The position numbers and the translations under genes were made by a program. This document shows, one piece after another, positions 1-6,594 of a stretch of 8,347 nt of DNA. The stretch's first letter is position 1; the number at the start of each line of letters is the position of its first letter. The stretch comes from JBFKOL01 sp041628815. GTDB lineage: Bacteria; Bacteroidota; Bacteroidia; Chitinophagales; Saprospiraceae. The notes below the pieces were generated by a model that saw nothing but the letters and a program-made list of their open reading frames with translations, did not search any database and was not told the origin of the DNA. Where the stretch lies: contig JBFKOL010000180.1 of NCBI GenBank assembly GCA_041628815.1, positions 1-8,347 of the forward strand, read 5' to 3'.

Positions 1-570
1 ATTCATCCTTTGTACATCTTGATCACCCTGGTTCTCGCCAGTATTACAGCCCTTTTTATCGGCTTCACGGGTGCATACATTTACTCAAGGGTCCAAAATG
101 GCCTCCCTGCAGTAGAAATCCCGGTCATGTTTTACTTCAACTCCGTCTTTTTACTTGGCACATCCTACACCCTATTGATGACCAAAAAAGCCTATGAGGC
201 GGATGATACGTCGAGATACAAAAAATTGCTGTGGGTCGCCCTCGCCCTTAGTTTGGTATTCCTGGTAGCACAAATTCTGGCGTGGGCCCAATTGCATAGG
301 ATGAATGTTGGTCTTACTACTTCTCCCATGGCCGCATATCTCTATGTGCTATCAGGCGTGCATTTCCTTCACTTGGTGGCGGGAATCCCCTTTCTGGTCT
401 TTTTTATTACGGATGCCCGGCGACGGCTTATAGAGCCTGCCAGCGTGCTTTTGTACCTCTCGGATCCCGACAAGGAGCGAAAGCTTAAAATTCTCAGTAT
501 CTACTGGCACTACCTGGATGTCCTCTGGATTTACCTCGTTTTATTTTTTCTGGTGAACTACTTGATTTGA
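1..570 (+). CDS. Cytochrome c oxidase subunit III (heme-copper oxidase), 5'-truncated by window edge
   Basis: Subunit III of an aa3- or caa3-type heme-copper oxidase, an inner-membrane part of terminal respiration that supports the catalytic subunits I and II. The frame is open to the first base (I-H-P-L-Y...), and the first in-frame start-like codon is a TTG at 10. The family normally has a short cytoplasmic stretch ending in a similar HP motif before the first helix, so I infer that about 15-25 residues lie to the left. Five hydrophobic segments are visible, at roughly codons 4-26, 41-60, 76-96, 111-137 and 167-189. Family hallmarks are FYFNSVFLLGTSYTL in the second segment, SGVHFLHLVAG in the fourth and YWHYLDVLWIYLV in the last. 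The short five-helix form without a long N-terminus is common in Bacteroidota, where such genes sit in a cox cluster. The rest of that cluster presumably lies upstream. The stop is TGA at 568-570. Confidence 0.9.
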   Translation: MHPLYILITLVLASITALFIGFTGAYIYSRVQNGLPAVEIPVMFYFNSVFLLGTSYTLLMTKKAYEADDTSRYKKLLWVALALSLVFLVAQILAWAQLHRMNVGLTTSPMAAYLYVLSGVHFLHLVAGIPFLVFFITDARRRLIEPASVLLYLSDPDKERKLKILSIYWHYLDVLWIYLVLFFLVNYLI

Positions 571-576
571 GTGATA

Positions 577-607
577 GTTCCCATAAGTGCATTATTGAAT
601 ATCTTTG
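577..607 (+). promoter_or_regulatory. Candidate Bacteroidota-type promoter upstream of the TlpA-like gene
   Basis: TATCTTTG at 600-607 matches the Bacteroidota -7 consensus TAnnTTTG exactly. A partial -33 match (GTTC, 577-580) lies 19 nt upstream. Transcription from here would begin near 613-615 and give a leader of about 120 nt before the ATG at 737. The -7 match is seen directly; promoter function is inferred. The weak -33 element and the long leader keep confidence low. Confidence 0.3.
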
Positions 608-736
608 CAGCGGATTTTAAGCGTGATCTACATCGTTCGAAATCAAGGTTATGAAGCGAGTTTCCCGACCTTGTGATATAATGGAGCCTGGGATTTCGCG
701 TTGATAAGGATAAGTATTCAAAAAAGCTGAATTAGT

Positions 737-1849
737 ATGACACACTTGTACCGTATTTTTTTTCTCGTACTTGTCATTTTCGTTGCATCCTGCAGCACCA
801 AAGGAGTCAGGGTAAAGGGAACGATGGACAATGCATCCAATCTCACGGTCTATTTGGATGAAGTCAACCCTTTGTCTCGCACCAGCAACGTGCTGTCCAA
901 AGGGGAAACCGATGGGGCCGGAAACTTCTCACTGAGCTTTGATGAAGCGCTCGATCCGGGTATTTACCGCGTCAGGATAGGTGCCAAATCGGCTTACCTG
1001 ATCCTTGATGGAAGTGAAAAAGATATCAATGTTGTTGGAGATCTGAATGGACTTTCCAATTTTCAGTATGCAGTAGTTGGTTCTGATTTGAGTGATGCAT
1101 ATGCGCAAAAAATGCAGGACTACTTCAATGGAAAAGTGAATATCGAGCAATTAAAAGCCTATGTCGAGAATGAGGCAGATCCCGTACTTGCCATGCTCGC
1201 CAGTATACAGTTGTTTACGGGTAGCGCAGAATTTGCTCCCCTCCACCAAAAAGTGTACGCTAAACTCAGTGCAAACTATCCCGATGAGGACTTTACCCGC
1301 GAATACCAGGCCCTGGCCGATGCCATGCAAAAAGAAAACCTCAGACAGCAGTCACTTACAAGGATTCAGGTCGGTGAAGAAGCACCGGATATTGAATTAC
1401 CTGGACCAGACGGTAAAATGAGAAAGCTGAGTGATCTCCGGGGACAGATAGTCCTCCTCGACTTTTGGGCTTCGTGGTGCAGACCTTGCCGTGTAGAAAA
1501 TCCAAACGTTGTAAGGGTCTATGACAAGTATAAATCTAAGGGATTCACCGTTTTCAGCGTTTCACTGGATGGCCTTGACGAAAGAACTAAGAAACGCTAC
1601 CCTGCAGACCAGGTTGACAGGCAGCTACAGTCACAAAAAGATCGTTGGGTTGCAGCTATCAAACAGGATAACCTCAAATGGGACAACCATGTGAGCGATC
1701 TGAAAAAATGGGATTCCAAAGGAGCGGCCATCTATGGCGTTCGCGCCATTCCACAAACTTTCCTTGTCGACAGGGATGGAAAAATAGCCGCGATCAATCC
1801 GCGGAGGAACCTGGAAGAAGCCGTCCAGCAATTGATTGCCAAGGCCTAA
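737..1849 (+). CDS. DUF4369-TlpA-type thiol-disulfide oxidoreductase, lipoprotein
   Basis: Periplasm-facing thioredoxin-fold protein, probably reducing or exchanging disulfides in exported proteins. Residues 1-19 form a lipoprotein signal peptide: R6, a hydrophobic run to 17, then VASC with C19 as the lipidated cysteine. Residues about 22-115 are beta-rich and resemble the DUF4369 domain that precedes many Bacteroidota TlpA proteins. Residues about 117-205 look helical. Residues about 211-370 are the AhpC/TSA-Redoxin-like fold, starting at VGEEAPDIELPGPDGK, with active site WASWC248-RPC251 and cis-proline P339 in AIPQTFLVD. The 88 residues between the second cysteine and the cis-proline include a charged stretch near 276-295. 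The gene starts 166 nt after a cytochrome oxidase subunit gene on the same strand. A role in heme or CuA assembly is conceivable, but the DUF4369 class has many members of unknown substrate. The ATG at 737 is chosen because it gives a clean signal peptide. Confidence 0.9.
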   Translation: MTHLYRIFFLVLVIFVASCSTKGVRVKGTMDNASNLTVYLDEVNPLSRTSNVLSKGETDGAGNFSLSFDEALDPGIYRVRIGAKSAYLILDGSEKDINVVGDLNGLSNFQYAVVGSDLSDAYAQKMQDYFNGKVNIEQLKAYVENEADPVLAMLASIQLFTGSAEFAPLHQKVYAKLSANYPDEDFTREYQALADAMQKENLRQQSLTRIQVGEEAPDIELPGPDGKMRKLSDLRGQIVLLDFWASWCRPCRVENPNVVRVYDKYKSKGFTVFSVSLDGLDERTKKRYPADQVDRQLQSQKDRWVAAIKQDNLKWDNHVSDLKKWDSKGAAIYGVRAIPQTFLVDRDGKIAAINPRRNLEEAVQQLIAKA

Positions 1850-1882
1850 TTCGCGGGAGGTTTTAAAGGGATGTCTTTTGAT

Positions 1883-1946
1883 ACCCGTAGTCGGCGAACA
1901 TATAATACATCTGTGCGGTACATATCCACCCGTAGTTGAAACTACG
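1883..1946. repeat. Repeated ACCCGTAGT with an adjoining inverted copy (small hairpin)
   Basis: ACCCGTAGT occurs at 1883-1891 and again at 1928-1936. The second copy is followed by its inverted complement, so that CGTAGT-TGAA-ACTACG (1931-1946) can form a perfect 6-bp stem with a 4-base loop. It lies between the convergent ends of the TlpA gene (stop at 1849) and the methyltransferase gene (stop at 2066). A transcription terminator is possible by position, but no T-run follows on either strand, so a factor-independent terminator is not well supported. Confidence 0.35.
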
Positions 1947-2002
1947 ATTAACGTATCAAGTTGATGTTTGGGTTCAGATACTTTGCCTCCTGTACCATCG
2001 AA

Positions 2003-2051
2003 TCATAATTCTGAATTAATATTTATGCATTCTGCATTCGTCATTCTGCAT
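2003..2051. repeat. Degenerate heptamer tandem array, consensus TCTGCAT
   Basis: Seven successive 7-base units can be read without gaps: TCATAAT, TCTGAAT, TAATATT, TATGCAT, TCTGCAT, TCGTCAT and TCTGCAT. The sharpest copies give a perfect 10-base direct repeat, CATTCTGCAT, at 2028-2037 and 2042-2051. The array is AT-rich and lies in the convergent gap, ending 14 bases before the methyltransferase stop codon. Function is unknown. It could be a decayed intergenic simple repeat or part of the 3' end of either transcript. Confidence 0.5.
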
Positions 2052-2065
2052 GTCTCTTTCTTTCC

Positions 2066-2809
2066 TCACAAATTGTTAAAAAACGAGTGACAAAGTATGC
2101 CCGCGGCGAGTGAGGCATTCAGCGATTCAGCCAGCCTCGACTCATGTCCTGGAATGGCTACCTGAATATCCGCCAGATCCCTGGCATTCGCTGAAAGACC
2201 TGCCCCCTCGGAGCCGATAACCAGGCATGCCGGTTCTTTGAACACCGCAGCTTCCGAGGCTTCACCATGCATGTCTGCGGTGATGATGCACAAATCCTGT
2301 ACACCTGCATGCAACCGGCCGAGGTCTCCATCGTACAAACCGACATTGGCAAAACTACCCATCGTCGCCTGAACAACCTTTGGATTATAAAAGTCCGCAG
2401 TATCACCCGATCGAAACACCGCTTCTATCCCAAACCAGTCCGCTGTCCTGATTATAGATCCTACATTTCCCGGATCCTGGATTCCATCCAGGAACAAGGC
2501 TTTTTTGAATGCTGGGACTTGTGATTGATCAGGTATTTCGATTAGACACAAGATGTCGGAAGAGTTCTTCAAAAAGGAGATTTTATTCATCTGCCGCTCA
2601 TCTATCACCTGAATACCATCGGTGAAAGAGGTCATTCCGGCCATTGCAAGCCCCTTTTCAGTGGCATAGATGTCTCGAATGCGGTAACGCTTTTGATGGA
2701 TGAGGGTCTTATACAGCTTTGAACCTTCGGCAACGAATAAGTTATACTTTTGTCTGAACTTTTTGAGTTTAAGAGATTGAATCAATTTGATCTTGGAAGC
2801 CGACAACAT
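2066..2809 (-). CDS. SpoU/TrmH-family RNA 2'-O-ribose methyltransferase
   Basis: SAM-dependent SPOUT enzyme that methylates the 2'-OH of a ribose in rRNA or tRNA. Positions are numbered from the ATG at 2809 (247 residues). The N-terminal ~95 residues match the SpoU substrate-binding domain, including the typical opening IKLIQSLKLKKFRQKYNLF-VAEG. The catalytic knot follows. Motif 1 is LDGIQDPGNVGSIIRTAD (about 107-124), with N115 and the conserved R121. Motif 2 is LVIGSEGAGLS (about 196-206). Motif 3 is IPG...ESLNASLAAG (about 219-237). In motif 3 the loop between IP and SLN (GHESRLAE) looks about two residues longer than I expect for the family. A TTG at 2818 would add three residues, but the ATG fits better. 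The 5' end overlaps the divergent tamL start. The exact RNA target (RlmB-like or other) cannot be told from sequence. Confidence 0.92.
   Translation of the reverse strand: MLSASKIKLIQSLKLKKFRQKYNLFVAEGSKLYKTLIHQKRYRIRDIYATEKGLAMAGMTSFTDGIQVIDERQMNKISFLKNSSDILCLIEIPDQSQVPAFKKALFLDGIQDPGNVGSIIRTADWFGIEAVFRSGDTADFYNPKVVQATMGSFANVGLYDGDLGRLHAGVQDLCIITADMHGEASEAAVFKEPACLVIGSEGAGLSANARDLADIQVAIPGHESRLAESLNASLAAGILCHSFFNNL
2718..2752 (+). promoter_or_regulatory. Candidate tamL promoter inside the methyltransferase gene
   Basis: TACTTTTG at 2745-2752 matches the Bacteroidota -7 element TAnnTTTG, and TTTG at 2718-2721 could be the -33 element. The 23-nt spacing is slightly longer than the usual 19-21. 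Initiation near 2757-2760 would leave a leader of about 27-35 nt before the TTG codons at 2787 and 2793. It lies within the first ~30 codons of the methyltransferase on the opposite strand, which fits a divergent pair with no true gap. Inferred from motif and position. Confidence 0.4.
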
Positions 2810-5132
2810 AGACAGCAAAGTAAGTCATTTTCAAAGGTTTGACACCGCCTTTTGCCAAATCCTGGTGGGCTGCATCGCGATCCTCCTATCGGGGAGCTGT
2901 AGCAGTATCAGAAAACTTGATCCGGGTCAACTCGTTCTGACAAAAAATACCGTCCAGGTGGTGACCGAGGACAGCCGTGTCGCAAAGGCTCAGATCAAAA
3001 AGGACATCGCTTCGTTGATTAAGCAGAGTCCTGTAAAGAAAAATGTTCTGAACCCCCGTACTTATGGGAAACCCCTGACCATCTTTGATGAGACCCTTAC
3101 CAGGGAAAGTGCCGAGTCCATAGAACAGTTTCTAAGGAATAAAAAAGGATTTTACCACGCCCAGGTGGTTTACCGCCTGAAAATGGATGGCCGGAAAGTC
3201 GCAGTAACATACGTTTTAGATCTCGATTATCGCTACTATATCAACTCATTGAAGTACAAATGTCAGGACCCAGTCCTTTGTGAAATAGTCAAACCCGAAG
3301 AATTGAGTGAAGGCATGAAACCCGGTGACCCCCTTGACGCGAAATTCTTTGACGTCGAAAGGGTGCGAATTGTCAACCTTTTAAAAGACCAGGGATACGC
3401 AAACTTCAATACCAATTTTATAGAAGTACGCGGTGACAGCAGCAAACATGCGGTGGACGTGACCATCTACATCTTCAACCCCCCGGGACAACCCAGACAT
3501 CCCAGATTCACCATTGGCGACATCAATATATTCACAGAACATGTTCCGTCGACCCACCCCTCCTATATCAAAACCGACACCATAGAAAATCAAATCTACT
3601 TTGCCAAGAGCGACAAGTTTGTAGTCAGGCCAAAGAATATTTCCAACGTATTAACCCTTAAAAAGGGTGAAATATTCAAGAAAACCGACGAGGCCAAAAG
3701 CAACCGGAATCTCTCCAGGCTAAGCCCATATCGCTTTGTGGTAATGGACCCCTATCTCGACAGTGCCAACGATTCGGTGTACAATTACAATATTTACCTT
3801 CAACCTCATCGTCACAAATGGGTTTTGGATATGGGTGCCAATTTTTTTTATTCGACCATTAGTCAGATCGGACGGAATCTTTTCGGTTTTACGGGAAATA
3901 TCGGGATTCAGGACCGCAACTTCAGGAAAAGTGCAACGCGTTACACCCTCGGGCTCGAGGGGACCTTCGAATTTGAAATTTCTGACTTTCCCAAGATCAG
4001 CGCCAATTCTCTCAGTTCGCAACTGAACAACACGTTCGAAATACCGCGCATCATTGACATCTTTAAAGTGACGAATGTCCTGAACAAGGTGGGTCTGATC
4101 AACGACAACACAATGGCCAATATCGATGAAAACGGGACTACAGAAATCGAAATTGGTCTTGGTCTGACGAGCATTCTGGACTTTTACACCTTGAATACCT
4201 TCAATGCTTCCTGGTCGTATGACTTTCAGCCAAGTCCCAGGCTGCGCTATAACATTCGCCAGATCGGACTGAACATTGTTTACACGGACATCAAACCCCG
4301 ATTTGAAGAAGAAATTTTAGTCAACAACCCACTGCTGAGAGAAAGCTTCAGCGATAACCTGTTCACGGGCTTTATCTTCAGGGAGCTTTCCATCTTCAAG
4401 CGAACACGCGAAACCAGATCGGGCTCCCACTTCACCTTCATTGGTAATTTTGAAGTGTCCGGCTTGGAGAACTTTCTTGTCAACAGGCTGGTCAATGGCC
4501 TGACCAACTACGACGAATGGTGGCAGCTTTCCAACTTGGAATTTGCAGAATTTATACGTACAGAAGGGGATGTACGGTTCTATAAAAAAGTGCGTCCACG
4601 GTCGAGTTTTGCATCGCGGATCAACGTCGCACTTGCCGTCCCATATGGCAATGAAACATCAATACCTTACATCAAGCAGTACTTCGTCGGAGGACCCAAC
4701 AGCATCAGGGGGTGGCAACTGCGCGAATTGGGTCCCGGCGGTTATTCCGAAACGCTGCTGAATCCTCGCGAAAACCAACCCTTTTTCCAGACTGGTGATC
4801 TTAAAATTGAATTCAGCGCGGAATACAGGTTTGACTTATTTTGGCTCCTGGAGGCTGCCGTTTTTCTCGATGGAGGAAACGTTTGGACCTTAAAGTCCGA
4901 TGACGGACGTCCCAACTCTAAAATTTCGAGTGCCTTGTTCGATCAGTTTGCGCTGAGCACCGGATGGGGATTAAGGTGGGATTTTGACTACTTTCTTTTC
5001 CGTTTTGACTTCGGATATAAATTGAGAAATCCATTCCCCGATCCTGAAACGGGATCGCATTTTGTTTTGACAGATGGAAGGTGGAATGGTATTCTCGGAA
5101 ATATCAATTTTGCCATTAATTACCCATTCTGA
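2787..5132 (+). CDS. tamL: TamL-type outer-membrane lipoprotein of the Omp85/BamA-TamA superfamily
   Basis: Omp85 barrel protein thought to help insert or assemble outer-membrane proteins. The lipid-anchored Bacteroidota form is called TamL and is the presumed partner of TamB. A signal peptide ends in ILLSGSC with C38 as the likely lipidated residue (numbered from 2787). POTRA-like alpha/beta repeats fill about 55-335. The barrel runs from about 345 (HKWVLDMGANFFYST) to the C-terminal F781 (FAINYPF), a typical OMP end. The superfamily loop-6 motif is present as NSIRGW at 638-643 within GGPNSIRGWQLRELGPG. No in-frame ATG or GTG exists before the signal peptide core except a GTG at 2865, which would leave too short a signal. 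Translation must therefore use TTG at 2787 or 2793, and both overlap the divergent methyltransferase gene. A tamB gene does not follow here. At 781 residues it has a normal length. Confidence 0.88.
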   Translation: MILEADNIDSKVSHFQRFDTAFCQILVGCIAILLSGSCSSIRKLDPGQLVLTKNTVQVVTEDSRVAKAQIKKDIASLIKQSPVKKNVLNPRTYGKPLTIFDETLTRESAESIEQFLRNKKGFYHAQVVYRLKMDGRKVAVTYVLDLDYRYYINSLKYKCQDPVLCEIVKPEELSEGMKPGDPLDAKFFDVERVRIVNLLKDQGYANFNTNFIEVRGDSSKHAVDVTIYIFNPPGQPRHPRFTIGDINIFTEHVPSTHPSYIKTDTIENQIYFAKSDKFVVRPKNISNVLTLKKGEIFKKTDEAKSNRNLSRLSPYRFVVMDPYLDSANDSVYNYNIYLQPHRHKWVLDMGANFFYSTISQIGRNLFGFTGNIGIQDRNFRKSATRYTLGLEGTFEFEISDFPKISANSLSSQLNNTFEIPRIIDIFKVTNVLNKVGLINDNTMANIDENGTTEIEIGLGLTSILDFYTLNTFNASWSYDFQPSPRLRYNIRQIGLNIVYTDIKPRFEEEILVNNPLLRESFSDNLFTGFIFRELSIFKRTRETRSGSHFTFIGNFEVSGLENFLVNRLVNGLTNYDEWWQLSNLEFAEFIRTEGDVRFYKKVRPRSSFASRINVALAVPYGNETSIPYIKQYFVGGPNSIRGWQLRELGPGGYSETLLNPRENQPFFQTGDLKIEFSAEYRFDLFWLLEAAVFLDGGNVWTLKSDDGRPNSKISSALFDQFALSTGWGLRWDFDYFLFRFDFGYKLRNPFPDPETGSHFVLTDGRWNGILGNINFAINYPF

Positions 5133-5192
5133 ACAAATTACAGGGGGAATTTACCCACAGCAATGTAAAAGTTGTTCGTGGGGATTCCTTTT

Positions 5193-5216
5193 CATCCAAT
5201 AATGGGTGTATATTTT
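5193..5216 (+). terminator. Weak candidate terminator after tamL
   Basis: CATCCA-ATAA-TGGGTG (5193-5208) can form a 6-bp stem with one T-G wobble and a 4-base loop. It is followed by TATATTTT, a moderately T-rich tract. It lies 61 nt after the tamL stop and 31 nt before the ATG of the DUF2007 gene. If real it would separate tamL from the next transcript. The stem is short, so confidence is low. The TATATTTT at 5209-5216 could alternatively be an imperfect -7 promoter element for the downstream gene. Confidence 0.22.
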
Positions 5217-5238
5217 AACCCAGAAACAATTATGTCTG

Positions 5239-5457
5239 ATGGACGAAACCATGATTTATTTTACCGTATCTGAAATTCACATAGCATCTGCCAGGCATTT
5301 GCTTGAAGAAGCCGGCATCGAGAGCTTTGTCATAAACAAAAAAGACACCGCCTATGCCGGCATCATCGGTGATATCGAATTGCATGTACGCCTGGAAGAC
5401 AAAGAAAAAGCCACACAAATACTTATGGACAATGGCATTCTGGATACGGATGACTAA
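5239..5457 (+). CDS. Small DUF2007-domain protein
   Basis: A 72-residue cytoplasmic protein matching the DUF2007 family (annotated as 'putative signal transducing protein', with no proven function). The fold is a ferredoxin-like alpha/beta unit: a beta strand (IYFTVS), a helix ending ARHLLEEAGIES, the central FVINKKDTAYAG, then a strand IELHVRLEDKEKA and the helix TQILMDNGI. The NKKD motif followed by a short loop and a strand rich in E and V is typical of Bacteroidota members. The frame is open back to a GTG at 5206, but the ATG at 5239 gives MDETMIYFTV..., the normal family beginning. An ATG at 5251 is a shorter alternative. It has no signal peptide or membrane segment. It ends 36 nt before the nitrilase ATG, so the two are probably co-transcribed. 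In other genomes this family occurs beside many unrelated genes, so the pairing says little about function. Confidence 0.8.
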   Translation: MDETMIYFTVSEIHIASARHLLEEAGIESFVINKKDTAYAGIIGDIELHVRLEDKEKATQILMDNGILDTDD

Positions 5458-5493
5458 ATAGTCTCTTCCTTTTCTGTTACATCATACACTTCC

Positions 5494-6432
5494 ATGATTG
5501 CGCCATCTAAGCAGGTAAGAATTGCGGTCATTCAGGACAACCCGGTCTTTTTGGACAAGGAGGCTACGACGGATAAGATCGGTCTCATTCTTCAGGACCT
5601 GGCACCAAGAGAGCCAGATCTGGTTCTTTTTCCTGAATCATTCATACCGGGATATCCGAGGGGTTTGGACTTTGGAACAAAAGTAGGCGACAGGTCGAGT
5701 GAAGGCAGGGCACTCTATGCCCGTTATTACAATGAATCAGTTGACACAGAAGGCCCCGAGCTTAAAAGACTGGAGTCATGGGCCCGAGTTTACAATACCT
5801 ATATCGTGATCGGAGTTACGGAGCGCGTTAAGGAAAATGGAAGCCTTTTCTGTTCCATGTGGTACATCTCCCCTCGATCAGGTCTGATAGCCAACCACAG
5901 GAAAATCAAACCGACTGGCCAGGAAAGAGTGATTTGGGCCGAGGCCGGTGCCGATTCACTTGTCACCGTCCGGACTCCTTTTGGAATCCTTGGTGGCCTC
6001 ATTTGCTGGGAGAATTATATGCCACTGGCTCGCATGGCGATGTATAACAAAGGTATCCACCTGTACCTCGCCCCAACTGCTGATGCCAGGGATTCCTGGA
6101 CGACTTTGATACAGTACATTGCCGTGGAGTCTCGTAGCTACGTGCTATCCTCGAATCAGTATTTTGAGCGCAAAATGTACCCTTCTGACATACTTGAACA
6201 GCTAAATACCCAAGAAACCATTCTTTGCAGGGGAGGTAGTGTTATTGCAGGGCCCGATGGCCAATTAATCGACGGGCCATTATTTGATTCGCCAGGTGTA
6301 TTAATTGCGGATCTTGACATGAATAAAGTTTTCGGCCATCGGTTGGATTTCGACCCTGCTGGTCATTATTCTCGCGATGATCTCTTTAAGCTGTCTGTTC
6401 CCGGCCAACCCGATACGGTCATCGATACTTGA
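5494..6432 (+). CDS. Nitrilase (carbon-nitrogen hydrolase superfamily, true nitrilase branch)
   Basis: Hydrolyses a nitrile R-CN to the carboxylic acid and ammonia through a cysteine thioimidate. The full catalytic set is present: E48 in LFPESFIPGYPRGLDFG, K137 in HRKIKPTGQERVIW (with E144 as the additional conserved Glu), and C171 in GGLICWENYMPLARMAMY. CWENYMPL and the following KGIHLYLAPTAD are hallmarks of true nitrilases rather than amidases or NAD synthetase domains. The C-terminal part has CRGGSVIAGPDG, then DFDPAGHYSRDDLFKL, also characteristic. The length of 312 residues suits a compact family member without a long C-terminal tail. It is cytoplasmic and has no signal peptide. The substrate (aliphatic, aromatic, arylacetonitrile or cyanide-related) cannot be read from the sequence. 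No aldoxime dehydratase or transporter gene is nearby. It starts 36 nt after the DUF2007 gene with no evident Shine-Dalgarno site. Confidence 0.93.
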   Translation: MIAPSKQVRIAVIQDNPVFLDKEATTDKIGLILQDLAPREPDLVLFPESFIPGYPRGLDFGTKVGDRSSEGRALYARYYNESVDTEGPELKRLESWARVYNTYIVIGVTERVKENGSLFCSMWYISPRSGLIANHRKIKPTGQERVIWAEAGADSLVTVRTPFGILGGLICWENYMPLARMAMYNKGIHLYLAPTADARDSWTTLIQYIAVESRSYVLSSNQYFERKMYPSDILEQLNTQETILCRGGSVIAGPDGQLIDGPLFDSPGVLIADLDMNKVFGHRLDFDPAGHYSRDDLFKLSVPGQPDTVIDT

Positions 6433-6594
6433 GAAGCCGGTAAATTTAGAGTCCAGTGATCAACCAAACACGGAAATCCCTTCGCCCCAGGTATGCCAAT
6501 GATCCATTAAAAAATTCGTGGAATTCATATGCTTTACCATAAATCGCCTTCTTTATCCACTTTTGTCCAATAATCCATTGATCATAAACCGATT

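Noticed and set aside
10..570. TTG at 10 as a real start of the oxidase subunit
   Set aside because: The frame is open to base 1 and the codons before TTG (I-H-P) fit the conserved HP stretch preceding helix 1, so the gene is cut by the edge.
677..682. TATAAT as a sigma70 -10 box before the TlpA-like gene
   Set aside because: No -35 box lies at the right distance, and the Bacteroidota primary sigma factor prefers TAnnTTTG.
3720..4022. 100-codon open frame on the minus strand inside tamL
   Set aside because: It is antisense to a clear Omp85 barrel region, has no recognisable domain, and mirrors the codon pattern of tamL.
5206..5238. GTG at 5206 as the start of the DUF2007 gene
   Set aside because: The extra 11 residues do not resemble the family, and the GTG falls within a possible hairpin. 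The ATG at 5239 gives the normal family N-terminus.
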